Below are positions 15,388-24,790 of a DNA stretch of 64,000 bases, piece by piece. Under the pieces are notes generated by a model. That model saw only the letters and a list, made by a program, of their open reading frames with translations, was not told the DNA's origin and did no database searches. The stretch is taken from positions 108,351 to 172,350 of the forward strand of contig NZ_JAMXLV010000016.1 in NCBI RefSeq assembly GCF_024054535.1. The letters run 5' to 3'. The stretch is from Thermococcus alcaliphilus (lineage in GTDB: Archaea; Methanobacteriota_B; Thermococci; Thermococcales; Thermococcaceae). Position 1 is the first letter of the stretch, and each line of letters begins with the position of its first letter. The position numbers were made by a program, and so were the translations under genes.

Positions 15388-15484
15388 TTTTCTTTCACCA
15401 ATACCTACTCTTTTTCTAAAGATTATATGGTTTATCTCTACCGAAATGGAAATAATCAAATCGAAAATTTTCCAAAAATAAAGT

Positions 15485-17617
15485 TTAAGCCTTCAAAAAC
15501 CTTGCATTTATGGCAACTATAACTGTACTCAAGCTCATTAACAAAGCACCCACGGCAGGACTTAGCAATATCCCATAGCTGTAAAGTGTACCAGCTGCTA
15601 GGGGAATAGCAAATGTGTTGTAACCAGTAGCCCACGCTAAATTCTGCACCATCTTACCATAAGTTGCCCTCGCAAGGTGTATTGCCGTTATCACATCCCT
15701 TGGGTCATTCTTGACGAGGATTATGTCCGCACTCTCTATTGCCACATCGGTTCCAGCTCCGATAGCTATACCTACGTCGGCTTGAATCAAAGCCGGGGCA
15801 TCGTTTATACCGTCCCCCACCATTGCAACTATGAACCCGTTTTCCTGGAGCTCTTTAACTTTCTCAGACTTCTGATGAGGCAAAACCTCTGCAAAGAACC
15901 CTTCTAAACCAAGCTCTTCCGCCACCCACTTTGCAACTTTGGCGTTGTCTCCTGTAAGCATATATGCCTTAATACCCATCTCATGGAGCTTCTTTATCGC
16001 TTCCCTTGACTCAGGTCTTATCTTATCTGCTAAGGCTATTGCCCCTGCAAGCTTTCCATCTATTATTAAGAAGACCACGGTCTTACCTTGCTCAAGAACC
16101 TTATCAACACGCTCATCATCTTTCCAAAGGCCATTTTCCTTCACGAAATTGGGGCTCACTACAAAGACTTCTTTTCCGTTAATAATACCTTGAACTCCTT
16201 TACCCGGCAGAACTTTTGATTCCTTGACTTCGTAGGATTCGAGATTGAGCTCCTTTGCCTTCTCAACTATACCTTGCGCAATTGGATGGCTTGAGTGGGC
16301 TTCAAGGGCAGCAGCATATTTTAGAATTTCGTATTCTTCAACGTCTTCCAGTGGGATTACATCAGTTACCTCAAATTTGCCCTCTGTTAGTGTTCCAGTT
16401 TTATCAAATACCACCACTTGGACGTCTTTAGCTCTCTCAAAGGCCTCCCTGTTCCTTATAAGAATTCCTTTTTTGGCGGAAAGCGAAGTTGAGACCGAAA
16501 CAACAAGTGGAACCGCCAATCCAAGGGCGTGCGGACACGTTATGACCATCACCGTCACCATACGTTCAAGGGCAAAGACAAAGGGCATTCCCATATAAAG
16601 CCACGTTCCGAGGGTTATGCTTCCCGCTGTAATCGCTATGAGCGTGAGGTAAAAAGCAGCTCTGTTCGCCAAATCTTGGGTTCTAGATCTCGTCTCCTGG
16701 GCCTGCCTCACAAGCTCAACAACCTGCATGAGGTAAGTATCCTTCCCTGTCTTCTCTATCCTGACCTTTATTGCGCCTTCGAGATTTATTGAACCACCTA
16801 TAACACTGTCGCCGGGCTTTTTGTAGACGGGCTTCGACTCACCGGTAAGCATTGCCTCATTTACGCTCGTTTCGCCCTCAATGACAACACCGTCGGAGGG
16901 TATCTTTTCCCCGGGCTTAACTAAAACCACATCCCCCTTCTTAAGTTCACTTACCGGGACATCTTTTATGCCCTCAGGAGTTATTAAGTGTGCCTCGGTA
17001 GGCATAAGCTTTATCAACTCTTCTAAAGCCCTTGAGGCGCCGAGGACGGAGCGCATCTCAATGTAGTGGCCCAGAAGCATGATGTCGATAAGCGTTGCCA
17101 GCTCCCAGTAAAATGTTTTCCCGGGCAATCCAAATGTAACGGCAACACTGTAAGAAAACGCCACCGTGATTGCTAGGGCAATTAACGTCATCATCCCAGG
17201 CATTTTCTTTTTTAACTCGTCTTGCATCCCTCTAAGGAACGGCCATCCACCGTAGAAGTATACCATTGCGGAAAGCAAAAAAAGAACGTAGTGATCACCA
17301 GTAAAAGTTAACTTGAAACCAAAGAAGTTCTGTATCAGCGGCGAGAGAAGGAGTATCGGAATCGTGAGTATCGAAGAAACAATGAACCTTCTTTTGAAGT
17401 CCTCCATCATCATTCTGTGGTGCTCCGCGTGGGAGTGTTTGTGTTTACCATGGCTCTCATGTTCATGCTCTGTATGCCCATGCTTGTCATGCTCCTCCAT
17501 CTTATGGCCCTTATGCATCTCATGGTTCCTTCCACTATGGGGTCCAGTTTTATGATTTTTATGATCTGTGACTTCGTGCTTGACATGCCTCTCTTCTTCA
17601 TTATTCCCTCCTTTCAC
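15485..17617 (-). CDS. copB: P1B-3-type copper/silver ATPase with CPH motif (CopB-like)
   Basis: 710 residues. The N-terminus has no HMA domain but a long His-rich, charged region of about 70 residues ([20 protein letters not shown]). The transport motif is [12 protein letters not shown] near residue 360, the CPH signature of P1B-3 ATPases that move Cu2+ or Ag+. The phosphorylation site DKTGT is near residue 405 and GDGINDAP follows. GTG start with GGAGGGT about 6 nt upstream. It lies downstream of a Met/Lys/Gly-rich DUF302 protein gene, and with CopA gives the cell two copper pumps of different type. Confidence 0.92.
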   Translation of the reverse strand: MKGGNNEEERHVKHEVTDHKNHKTGPHSGRNHEMHKGHKMEEHDKHGHTEHEHESHGKHKHSHAEHHRMMMEDFKRRFIVSSILTIPILLLSPLIQNFFGFKLTFTGDHYVLFLLSAMVYFYGGWPFLRGMQDELKKKMPGMMTLIALAITVAFSYSVAVTFGLPGKTFYWELATLIDIMLLGHYIEMRSVLGASRALEELIKLMPTEAHLITPEGIKDVPVSELKKGDVVLVKPGEKIPSDGVVIEGETSVNEAMLTGESKPVYKKPGDSVIGGSINLEGAIKVRIEKTGKDTYLMQVVELVRQAQETRSRTQDLANRAAFYLTLIAITAGSITLGTWLYMGMPFVFALERMVTVMVITCPHALGLAVPLVVSVSTSLSAKKGILIRNREAFERAKDVQVVVFDKTGTLTEGKFEVTDVIPLEDVEEYEILKYAAALEAHSSHPIAQGIVEKAKELNLESYEVKESKVLPGKGVQGIINGKEVFVVSPNFVKENGLWKDDERVDKVLEQGKTVVFLIIDGKLAGAIALADKIRPESREAIKKLHEMGIKAYMLTGDNAKVAKWVAEELGLEGFFAEVLPHQKSEKVKELQENGFIVAMVGDGINDAPALIQADVGIAIGAGTDVAIESADIILVKNDPRDVITAIHLARATYGKMVQNLAWATGYNTFAIPLAAGTLYSYGILLSPAVGALLMSLSTVIVAINARFLKA

Positions 17618-17688
17618 TCTACACCCTCCAAATAATTTTCTGATTTTAACCCGATAAGATTTCTTAGAGATAAACTCGAATAAAGAAA

Positions 17689-18210
17689 TCAGATCCTATC
17701 CACCACATCCTTTAATATCTCTTTCACCTTCTCGGCCACTTCAAGGAGCTCGTCGTTCCCGGTAACGCCCATGGCCACCGTCGGGAGAAGTAAGCTCACG
17801 TAGGTCTTCCCTTCCTTGACGTAGACTACCATGTTGCACGGGAGGAATGTGCCGCTGTTGAGGTCTATCCCTATCAGCTCGCTCGAGTAGTTCGGATTGC
17901 ACGCCCCAAGGATTACGTAGGGCTCCATATCGAGGTCGAGCTTCTCCTTGAAGAGCTTGTCAACCCTTATTTCGCTGAGGACTCCGAAGCCCTCCTTCTT
18001 CAGCTCCTCCTTGACCTTCTCAACGGTCTCGTCAAATCCTGCCTCGACCTCCCGGACATAAGCGTACTCCCCCTTTGGCTCATCCATCTTCTCCGTCCCG
18101 TGCATTCCGTGACCTTTCATACCCTTTCCGTGGCCCTTGCAGCCACCTTTCATCTTGCCCTTGCCTTTCATTTCACCTTTCTTCTCCATTTCATTCATTT
18201 TGCCGTTCAT
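17689..18210 (-). CDS. DUF302 protein with Lys/Met/Gly/His-rich N-terminus
   Basis: 173 residues. The first 45 are repetitive and rich in Lys, Gly, Met and His with one Cys (KMKGGCKGHGKGMKGHGMHG), resembling a metal-binding tether; no clear signal peptide is present. The remainder is a DUF302 domain with two cysteines in GACNP and FLPCNMV, separated by exactly 20 residues. The same CX20C pair recurs in the two other DUF302 proteins of this window. It lies 71 bp upstream of copB on the same strand. Function unknown; copper handling is likely from context. Confidence 0.8.
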   Translation of the reverse strand: MNGKMNEMEKKGEMKGKGKMKGGCKGHGKGMKGHGMHGTEKMDEPKGEYAYVREVEAGFDETVEKVKEELKKEGFGVLSEIRVDKLFKEKLDLDMEPYVILGACNPNYSSELIGIDLNSGTFLPCNMVVYVKEGKTYVSLLLPTVAMGVTGNDELLEVAEKVKEILKDVVDRI

Positions 18211-18367
18211 TTTGAATCACCTTTTTCCCTTTCAATGCTTACTCTACTGTAAAGCACAAAAGGATTATTATTCACTAAATAGGAAGTTTAAGCTAGAAAA
18301 TTTAACAAAATGAAAAAGATATGGTTGTTTTTGTGGAAGTTCCAGCCGAAATGAAAAATAAGGAAAG

Positions 18368-20449
18368 TCACCTCAGAATCCTCATCGCATTGAAGACCGC
18401 TATTAGGGAGACACCCACGTCTGCAAACACTGCCTCCCACATTGTCGCTTCTCCTAGGATTCCAAGGCTTACGAAGGTCAGCTTAATGGCGAGTGCAAGG
18501 ATTATGTTCTGCCAGACGATTCTCTGCGTTCTCCTAGCTATTTTGATCGCCCTTGGCAGCTTTGAGGGCTTGTCGTCCATTATGACTACATCGGCCGTTT
18601 CTATGGCGGCATCACTTCCAAGAGCACCCATGGCCACGCCAACGTCCGCCCTTGCCAAGACAGGAGCATCGTTTATTCCATCCCCGACAAAGACGACCTT
18701 GCCATTGCCCTTCTCCTTTTCAAGTTCCTCTATGACCTTCACCTTGTCTTCGGGGAGGAGTTCCGCGTAGAAGCCGTCGAGGCCTATCTGCTTAGCTATC
18801 TCTGCCGCGACTTCTCTGTTGTCACCAGTGACCATGACTACTTTCTTCACTCCAAGGCGCTTGAGCTCCTTAACGGCTATTGGTGAGTCCTCCTTTATCT
18901 CGTCCGAGATTATAATGTAGCCTGCGTATTTGCCATTGATCACGACATGGGCTACGGTTCCCTTCACGCGGCAGGTGTCGTGTTCAACGTTGAACCTGTG
19001 GAGGAGCCTGTCGTTTCCGACCATAACTTCCACGCCATCTATCTTTGCCCTCACGCCGTGGCCTGCTATCTCCTCGTACTCCTTGATTTCGGCCTCGTTG
19101 ATCTCCTTCCCATAGGCGTCCCTTATGGCCTTCGCTATCGGGTGGTTCGAGTGGGCCTCTGCCAAAGCGGCGAACCTTATTATCTCTTCTTCGCTGAAGC
19201 CGTTTCTTGTTTCCACCTTCGTGACCTTGAAGACTCCCTTGGTTAGGGTTCCCGTCTTGTCGAAGGCCACTATTGTGGCCTCCTTGAGGGCATCCAGGTA
19301 GTTAGAGCCCTTGACGAGTATTCCCTCCTTCGCCGCCCTACCAATGCCTCCGAAGTAGCCGAGCGGGATCGAGAGCACGAGGGCACAGGGGCACGAGATG
19401 ACCAGAACCACAAGAGCCCTATAGACCCAAGGGGTAAATGGATCCCCCGTTACGAGTGGGGGGACAGTAGCAATCAGTGCCGCTATGCCAACAACAGCAG
19501 GAGTGTAGTAGTGGGCGAACCTTGTGATGAACTTCTCCGTCTTAGCCTTCCTAGCGCTAGCGTTTTCAACGAGCTCAAGGATGCGCGAGACGGTTGACTC
19601 ACTCAGCTCTTTAGTGACCCTAACCTTTAGAAGGCCGCTGAGGTTGACCATTCCCGAGAGGATTTCCTCGCCTTCTTTCACAGTCCTTGGGACACTCTCT
19701 CCCGTTAGGGCAGAGGTGTCAACGCTCGAAGTACCCTCAATAACAACGCCGTCAACGGGGACTTTCTCACCTGGCCTAATGATTATTATATCCCCTACTT
19801 TCAGTTCCTCAGGCTTGACCTTGACGATCTCACCGTTCCGAAGTAAATTGGCATACTCAGCTTTTAACGCAAGTAAAGCCTTTATCGAGCGCCTCGACTT
19901 TCCAACTGCAAGATCTTGGAAGAATTCACCAACGACGTAGAACAGCATAACTGCTACTCCTTCCGGATATTCTCGGATTATAAAAGCACCTATGGTGGCC
20001 ACTGCTATAAGGAAGTTCTCGTCGAAGACGTTGCCGCGGATGGAGTTAACTACCGCACTTCTCAGCACCTTCCAGCCGGAGATGACGTAGCTCGCCAGGA
20101 ATATCCCAAATACTAGGGCGTTGTCCATGTCGTAGTAGTAGCGCAAAATTAGCCCTATGAAGAAGAGCAACAGTGAGGTTCCTATCATGTACACCGTCTT
20201 TCCGTACTCCTCTTCCTCTCCGTGCTCGTGGCTGTGTCCATGCTCATGTTCGTCCGCTTCTATAACCTCAACATCAGGCTCGACCTTTTTGATTATTTCC
20301 TTGGCCTTTCCGATGTCACCCTCGATTATAGCCTCCTTTGTAGCAAAGTTAACTAAGGCAAACTCAAAGCCCTCTTTCTTAAGGGCTTCTTCTATCTCGT
20401 AAGCGCAACTTGCACAGTCGAGACCTTCCAATTTAAGCTTTTTAGGCAT
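18368..20449 (-). CDS. P1B-2-type Zn/Cd/Pb ATPase (ZntA/CadA-like)
   Basis: 693 residues. A short N-terminal HMA-like domain with DCASC is followed by a His/Glu loop (DEHEHGHSHEHGEEEE), membrane helices with VISCPCALVLSIP (CPC near residue 353), DKTGT near 397 and GDGINDAP. The late segment GALGSDAAIETADVVIMDD is typical of the Zn/Cd/Pb group rather than copper pumps. It exports divalent soft metals. Its promoter carries the same operator block as the arsR gene upstream, so it should be de-repressed by zinc or cadmium. The leader from that promoter is about 140 nt. Confidence 0.92.
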   Translation of the reverse strand: MPKKLKLEGLDCASCAYEIEEALKKEGFEFALVNFATKEAIIEGDIGKAKEIIKKVEPDVEVIEADEHEHGHSHEHGEEEEYGKTVYMIGTSLLLFFIGLILRYYYDMDNALVFGIFLASYVISGWKVLRSAVVNSIRGNVFDENFLIAVATIGAFIIREYPEGVAVMLFYVVGEFFQDLAVGKSRRSIKALLALKAEYANLLRNGEIVKVKPEELKVGDIIIIRPGEKVPVDGVVIEGTSSVDTSALTGESVPRTVKEGEEILSGMVNLSGLLKVRVTKELSESTVSRILELVENASARKAKTEKFITRFAHYYTPAVVGIAALIATVPPLVTGDPFTPWVYRALVVLVISCPCALVLSIPLGYFGGIGRAAKEGILVKGSNYLDALKEATIVAFDKTGTLTKGVFKVTKVETRNGFSEEEIIRFAALAEAHSNHPIAKAIRDAYGKEINEAEIKEYEEIAGHGVRAKIDGVEVMVGNDRLLHRFNVEHDTCRVKGTVAHVVINGKYAGYIIISDEIKEDSPIAVKELKRLGVKKVVMVTGDNREVAAEIAKQIGLDGFYAELLPEDKVKVIEELEKEKGNGKVVFVGDGINDAPVLARADVGVAMGALGSDAAIETADVVIMDDKPSKLPRAIKIARRTQRIVWQNIILALAIKLTFVSLGILGEATMWEAVFADVGVSLIAVFNAMRILR

Positions 20450-20586
20450 CTATTTCACCCCCGGTGCATACAGCTACAGAAAAACATCCCACATTCTCCA
20501 GGAGACTTTGCTTTAATTTCAAGTGCCCCGTAGAAATGCTCATCCTATGAAATGCATTATTTTTATTCATAATTTATCACCTTTAC

Positions 20587-20630
20587 ATTTGAGCATTTGT
20601 GCAAATGTTTATAAGCTTTGCTCTTAATCA
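20587..20630 (-). promoter_or_regulatory. ArsR-type operator and TATA before the Zn/Cd ATPase gene
   Basis: The imperfect palindrome ATTTGAGCA-TT-TGTGCAAAT (20587-20606) abuts TTTATAAG (20608-20615), which reads as a TATA box on the minus strand. The palindrome would cover the expected start of transcription, a repressor position. By hand count the 44-bp block matches 21202-21245 at 36 positions. The rest of the 388-bp gap 20450-20837 shows no gene; 20640-20837 contains only short stops-bounded frames. Confidence 0.7.
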
Positions 20631-20837
20631 TGGAGGGGATTTGGTGGGTGTTTAAAGTACTCAAGAGCACTGGGAGGATAATAAAGTAAAAAACCCCAGC
20701 AAATCTGTACCAAGAGAAGGAAAATCACCAACCTTGGAATAAACCTAAAATCCAGAGAGTACAACGAACTAGGTTAGACTATTTTTCTTTTCTACTTTTG
20801 TCTGAAGACATCAGTGAGTTTTGGAGAGGGCTTTAGA

Positions 20838-21185
20838 CTATTCTCTCAGATGCTCTAATGCAATTTTTAGAATCTCCCTTATGTGCTCGTCATCCAACCT
20901 GTAGAAAACGTTTTTCCCGTCTTTTTTGTAAGTAACAATTTTTCTATCTTTCAAAACCCTAAGCTGATGTGAGACAGCAGAAACCGAAAGTCCCGTAATA
21001 TTTGACAGGTCACACGTACAGAGCTCCTCCTCCAAAAGTGCAAAAAGAATCTTCAACCTTGTTGGATTTCCAAGGGCGTCAAAAAAGTCTGCAACATCTA
21101 AAATTAACTCCTCCTCTGGCAACCTCTTTTTAACTTCAATTATCTTATCCATATGTTCCTCATACACTTTGCATACTTCTGTCAT
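20838..21185 (-). CDS. ArsR/SmtB-family metal-responsive repressor
   Basis: 115-residue winged-helix repressor. It has both classical metal sites: ELCTCDLS in the recognition region (the ELCVCDL-type alpha3N thiol site that senses Cd/Pb or As) and D-x-H-x10-H-x2-E in the last helix, as in the alpha5 zinc site of SmtB. Carrying both is the arrangement of CadC-type sensors. DNA recognition helix SVSAVSHQLRVL. It starts at ATG 21183-21185. Its own promoter and that of the Zn/Cd ATPase share an operator, so it probably represses itself and the pump. Confidence 0.92.
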   Translation of the reverse strand: MTEVCKVYEEHMDKIIEVKKRLPEEELILDVADFFDALGNPTRLKILFALLEEELCTCDLSNITGLSVSAVSHQLRVLKDRKIVTYKKDGKNVFYRLDDEHIREILKIALEHLRE

Positions 21186-21201
21186 ATTTATCCGCCCCTA
21201 T

Positions 21202-21245
21202 ATTTGAGCAATTGTGCAAAGACTTATAAACATTGTTCTCAATCA
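21202..21245 (-). promoter_or_regulatory. ArsR-type operator and TATA before arsR
   Basis: ATTTGAGCA-AT-TGTGCAAAG (21202-21221) abuts CTTATAAA, a minus-strand TATA box at about 21223-21230, and ends 17 bp before the arsR start codon. Initiation is expected near 21198, so the palindrome lies between TATA and start site: autorepression. The block is a near copy of 20587-20630. Confidence 0.7.
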
Positions 21246-21420
21246 CTCATTAACCAAGTGACAAATCCTGAAAAGGTGCCTAAAATCCCCAACTATCGAC
21301 CACTAGGGATAATACGATTCTATTCATCAAAAGAAACTCCCAGAAACCGGATGAAACCTTCAAATTTCGCCGGTTCCCTAAAATATTAGGAGAGAGTATT
21401 AGAGCATGAGGTGAGAAAAA

Positions 21421-22779
21421 ATGATCTCAAAGAAAATGATTGGTGCATCAATCTTTGTCCTCTTGCTGCTTGGGAGCATAGGACTAGCAAGCAATGCAAC
21501 AGTATCAAACGAAACTGTTTCCTTCGAGGGAAGCACGGAGGGAACAAGCAACGTAACTGTAAATACTACCCTTAATGTGAGCTTAGCAGAGCAGGCTTAT
21601 GGATTGCTACTTATTATTGAAAAGCTCTCAAACTATACCAGCGTCATGATTAACGTTACCCTTAATGTAGACAATGAAATCCTAAAGGAGTTTAATGAAA
21701 CGGAAGCTCTCAGAGAAAAAGCGTGGGAGGCATATAATAGCTCCAACTACCAGCTTGCAATAAAGCTTGCAATGGATGCCATGGAGGGATATAGAGATAT
21801 TATCAAAGAACTGATGCCAGAAGAGGAAAAAATAGCTAAAAACGAAACCGAGGAACATGAAGAACTTGTTGTTGAGGCCCAAGAAGAACTTAACAGGGCC
21901 AAGGAATATCTCTCTTATGTTGAGGAGATACTAAGTGAGGCATCACAGCTGGGAATAGATGTTTCAGTGTTTCTTGAACTGTATAACCAAACAGCAAAGG
22001 CTTATGAAAAAGTGGGAATTGACATAGATAATGGAAACCTTACTGCACTCAAAAATGATCTCGAAACTGCCGAAGAGCTTAAGGACAGGCTAAGTGAAGC
22101 AATTGAGGAGGAGCTAATCCCACAAATGCTCTCAATGAAAGCTGAGGACATAGCCCTAACGTTCATGTCAAAACTCAACGTTCAGATAAACAAGACAATC
22201 GAACTTATGGGCATAATCGAAAACCTTACGCAGGTAGCTAACGTCACATACCCACCGGATTATCAAGAAGAAATCCAAGACATATTGCAAGATTACCAAG
22301 AAGAGCTCCAAGATATCATGGCTCAAGTGAACGAGCTTGTGAAAGAGGGTGAATACGAGGAAGCATTAGAGCTGATCAAAGACCTGAATGACGAGCTGAA
22401 GGACATAATCAAGGAGATCAAAGAAGTTCAAAGGGAGTTTTATAAGGAATACCTCAAAGAGTACTGCGAGGAATACAAAGAAGGAGACTCCGAGCATACC
22501 TACTACGAACGTTACTGCGAACGTGAAGAGTGGGAAGAGGAAAAAGAGGAGCACTATGAAAACCAGAACTCCACAGAGGAGTACGAATGGGAAGAAGAAA
22601 AGGAGAACAAGGAGTATGATGGAAACTACACAGAAAAATGGGACAATGAAGAGAAGGGACACGAAGATAAGAGCAAGGAGTATGAGAAGAACTATACAGA
22701 AAATTGGGGAAAGGAGAGTGGTGAATATAATTCCACAAGAGATGACGAATCTGACGAGTCCCCAGAAGAAGACCATTAG
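21421..22779 (+). CDS. Secreted coiled-coil protein with Glu/Tyr-rich tail
   Basis: 452 residues with a signal peptide (FVLLLLGSIGLASNA), many N-glycosylation sequons, long amphipathic helices rich in Glu and Leu (about residues 60-340), and a C-terminal 110 residues dominated by Glu, Lys, Tyr and Asn (EREEWEEEKEEHYENQ). No family recognised. The acidic tail could bind cations, but composition alone cannot show that. It lies 21 nt upstream of a membrane-anchored HTH regulator on the same strand, so the two are probably one operon, with the regulator possibly sensing state at the cell surface. Confidence 0.75.
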   Translation: MISKKMIGASIFVLLLLGSIGLASNATVSNETVSFEGSTEGTSNVTVNTTLNVSLAEQAYGLLLIIEKLSNYTSVMINVTLNVDNEILKEFNETEALREKAWEAYNSSNYQLAIKLAMDAMEGYRDIIKELMPEEEKIAKNETEEHEELVVEAQEELNRAKEYLSYVEEILSEASQLGIDVSVFLELYNQTAKAYEKVGIDIDNGNLTALKNDLETAEELKDRLSEAIEEELIPQMLSMKAEDIALTFMSKLNVQINKTIELMGIIENLTQVANVTYPPDYQEEIQDILQDYQEELQDIMAQVNELVKEGEYEEALELIKDLNDELKDIIKEIKEVQREFYKEYLKEYCEEYKEGDSEHTYYERYCEREEWEEEKEEHYENQNSTEEYEWEEEKENKEYDGNYTEKWDNEEKGHEDKSKEYEKNYTENWGKESGEYNSTRDDESDESPEEDH

Positions 22780-22800
22780 CAGCCTACGGAGGGATCTCAG

Positions 22801-23706
22801 GTGAACAAGAAGCTTATAATCAGCATGCTCCTGCTTTTTGTTTTTTCACCCCTTGCTTTAGCCCAATATACAGTAGAAACTCTGGAGCTTACCATATATG
22901 AAGATGGGTATGTAAAAGTTACCCAAGTGATAGTTCCCGATGAATATACTGTAGTGGTGGATGTTCCTCTAATGGGGGGAAACGTTAAGGGTCTAATGGT
23001 TAGAGATGAAAATAATGAGCCCCTCTTATACAAGTTAAATAACTCCATTTTGTCCATTTACTTTGAAAATGTAACTGCTATTACGGTTACCTACTACACT
23101 CCTGATTTAACCTCTAAAGAAGGCCCTCTTTGGAGTGTTAATTTGACCTCTGAGGTCCCGGTAACGATTGATTTCCCTGAAAATGCCGTGATAGTTGGGT
23201 TAAATTCAGTCCCCCTTAAAATCGACAAGAATAAACTTGTAATGCCTCCTGGAAACATCAGCGTCTCATATGTAATCGAAAGAAACCCTTCATCAACCAC
23301 TTCGGGATCAGAAGTCGAAGGCATCTCTCCCACTTCGCCACCACAGGGAGTACAGCAAGAAACAAAATGGCTCCTTTATGTACTACCAATCCTAGCAATA
23401 CTGATTGCTGGAGGGTATTTATTCATCAAGAAGCAGCCATCTGAAAGTCCCACAAGCAGTTCCTCCCTCCCATTAAGCAGAGAAGAGTTCCAAAAGAAAA
23501 TCGAAAATATGGATCTCTCAAGGGATGAGATGAGAGTTTTATTATACCTCTACGACAGGGGAGGCAAAGCACCTCAAGCTGAGGTCAAAGATGTCTTAAG
23601 AATCCCAAAAACCACCGCCTGGCGGATGTTTAAGCGCCTAGAGGAAAAGGGATTAGTTAAGATATACAAGAAGAAGAGGGAAAATTGGGTCGAACTTCTC
23701 TTTTAA
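22801..23706 (+). CDS. Membrane-anchored one-component regulator with C-terminal winged helix
   Basis: 301 residues: signal peptide or anchor (LLLFVFSPLALA), an external beta-rich domain of about 150 residues, a Ser/Thr/Pro linker, one membrane helix (LLYVLPILAILIAGGYLFI, about 197-216), then a cytoplasmic winged helix (KAPQAEVKDVLRIPKTTAWR) like MarR/IclR-type HTH domains found in Thermococcales membrane regulators. An external sensor is thus joined directly to a DNA-binding domain. GTG start at 22801 behind GGAGGG. It follows the secreted coiled-coil gene by 21 nt. Ligand and target genes are unknown. Confidence 0.8.
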   Translation: MNKKLIISMLLLFVFSPLALAQYTVETLELTIYEDGYVKVTQVIVPDEYTVVVDVPLMGGNVKGLMVRDENNEPLLYKLNNSILSIYFENVTAITVTYYTPDLTSKEGPLWSVNLTSEVPVTIDFPENAVIVGLNSVPLKIDKNKLVMPPGNISVSYVIERNPSSTTSGSEVEGISPTSPPQGVQQETKWLLYVLPILAILIAGGYLFIKKQPSESPTSSSSLPLSREEFQKKIENMDLSRDEMRVLLYLYDRGGKAPQAEVKDVLRIPKTTAWRMFKRLEEKGLVKIYKKKRENWVELLF

Positions 23707-23715
23707 TTTTCTTTG

Positions 23716-24624
23716 TTAAAATTCATCCAGAGAAAGCAGGTACACCCCGAGGAACATCAAAATGCCAAAAAGCGCTTTAGCTATTCCAAAACCTTCTCCA
23801 AGTATGAGAAAAGCAAAGAACGCACCAATTAGTGAGGAAGTTGAGAAAATCGCCCCTGTTCTCATTGCACCGATCTCCCTGAGGGCAAAGAGGAAGAGCA
23901 CGATGGAAAAGCCTATACTGAAAGCACCGACCGTCAATACATATGGAAGGCTCTGAAGTGGGATGTGAAGGGGGATTCCAATTAGAGAAGCTAAAACTAA
24001 CAATGCACTTCCTCCAAAAAGCCCTTTTAGAGAAGTCACCAATAGAAGATCTCGCTTAATGCTCAGGAGCTTGCTCAAATTGTTATCTATCGCCCATGAA
24101 AGGCCTGCTGAGATTATTAAAATATTCCCGAGGATACCCTTGCTGAGCTCCACCTCCCTGAAATTCTCCGTTGAGATCACAGCAGCCCCAATTAAAATTA
24201 AGAGAATCCCGAGGATGCCTCTTCTTGAGGCTTTCTCCTTAAAGACCATGAGAGCTATTAAAACTGTGAACAGAGTTTCCGTGTTGAGCAGGAGAGAGGC
24301 ATTGACAGCTGTTGTCTTACTCAGTCCAAACATGAATAAGAGCGGCGCCAAGAAAGAGCCAAAAAGCACGATAAAAGCTAACAACAGTAAATCTCGCCTT
24401 GAGAAGACCTCTTGGGTTTTGACTTTAAATTCAAGTCTTTCAAGGATCTTCTCCTTGACGGGTGTAAAACGGAGAAACATTAAAACTATCCCAGCTGTCA
24501 GGTAGATACTTCCTGCTATTATCATGGGGTGAACAGTTTTAAGGGTTATTTTATTCAGCGTTGAACTTATTCCAAAGAGCAGGGCTGCCAAAACTGCGCT
24601 CACATAGCCGTAGTGGTGGGTCAT
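23716..24624 (-). CDS. EamA/DMT-superfamily transporter
   Basis: 302 residues with ten predicted membrane helices arranged as two EamA repeats (VLAALLFGISSTLNKITLK at the start; ISAGLSWAIDNNLSKLLSI in the second half). Such transporters export amino acids, nucleotides or other metabolites; the substrate cannot be read from sequence. It ends 9 nt from the convergent regulator gene and seems to be a single-gene unit. Confidence 0.85.
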   Translation of the reverse strand: MTHHYGYVSAVLAALLFGISSTLNKITLKTVHPMIIAGSIYLTAGIVLMFLRFTPVKEKILERLEFKVKTQEVFSRRDLLLLAFIVLFGSFLAPLLFMFGLSKTTAVNASLLLNTETLFTVLIALMVFKEKASRRGILGILLILIGAAVISTENFREVELSKGILGNILIISAGLSWAIDNNLSKLLSIKRDLLLVTSLKGLFGGSALLVLASLIGIPLHIPLQSLPYVLTVGAFSIGFSIVLFLFALREIGAMRTGAIFSTSSLIGAFFAFLILGEGFGIAKALFGILMFLGVYLLSLDEF

Positions 24625-24728
24625 GCTAATAGATACAAAAGGGGAAGTTATAAACGTATTTCACATGAAAAAATGGGAGAGTAATACAAAGTTTCATTCT
24701 TTCGAGCAAAGTAACACTTGAGTAAACT

Positions 24729-24750
24729 ACCCCGCCCTTACGGGTGGGGT
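24729..24750. repeat. GC-rich hairpin, possible remnant of an IS200/IS605-type end
   Basis: A 9-bp stem, ACCCCGCCC pairing with GGGTGGGGT through one G-T pair, with loop TTAC. It stands out in AT-rich DNA between the EamA and merA genes. Stem-loops of this composition are found near the ends of IS200/IS605-family elements with TnpB in Thermococcales, but no transposase or tnpB fragment is present here. A 9-mer CTCATAAGG occurs just after it and again at the merA stop codon. Confidence 0.35.
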
Positions 24751-24790
24751 TTTCTGCCTCATAAGGAAGACTTGCCCCGTGATGACAGTC

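Noticed and set aside
20801..20820. CTGAAGACATCAG as a C/D sRNA
   Set aside because: A lone CTGA and a partial ATGTC do not make a guide; there is no second box pair or closing stem.
22366..22776. 136-residue Phe/Leu/Val-rich frame on the minus strand
   Set aside because: It looks like a membrane protein only because it is antisense to Glu/Lys-rich codons of the secreted protein.
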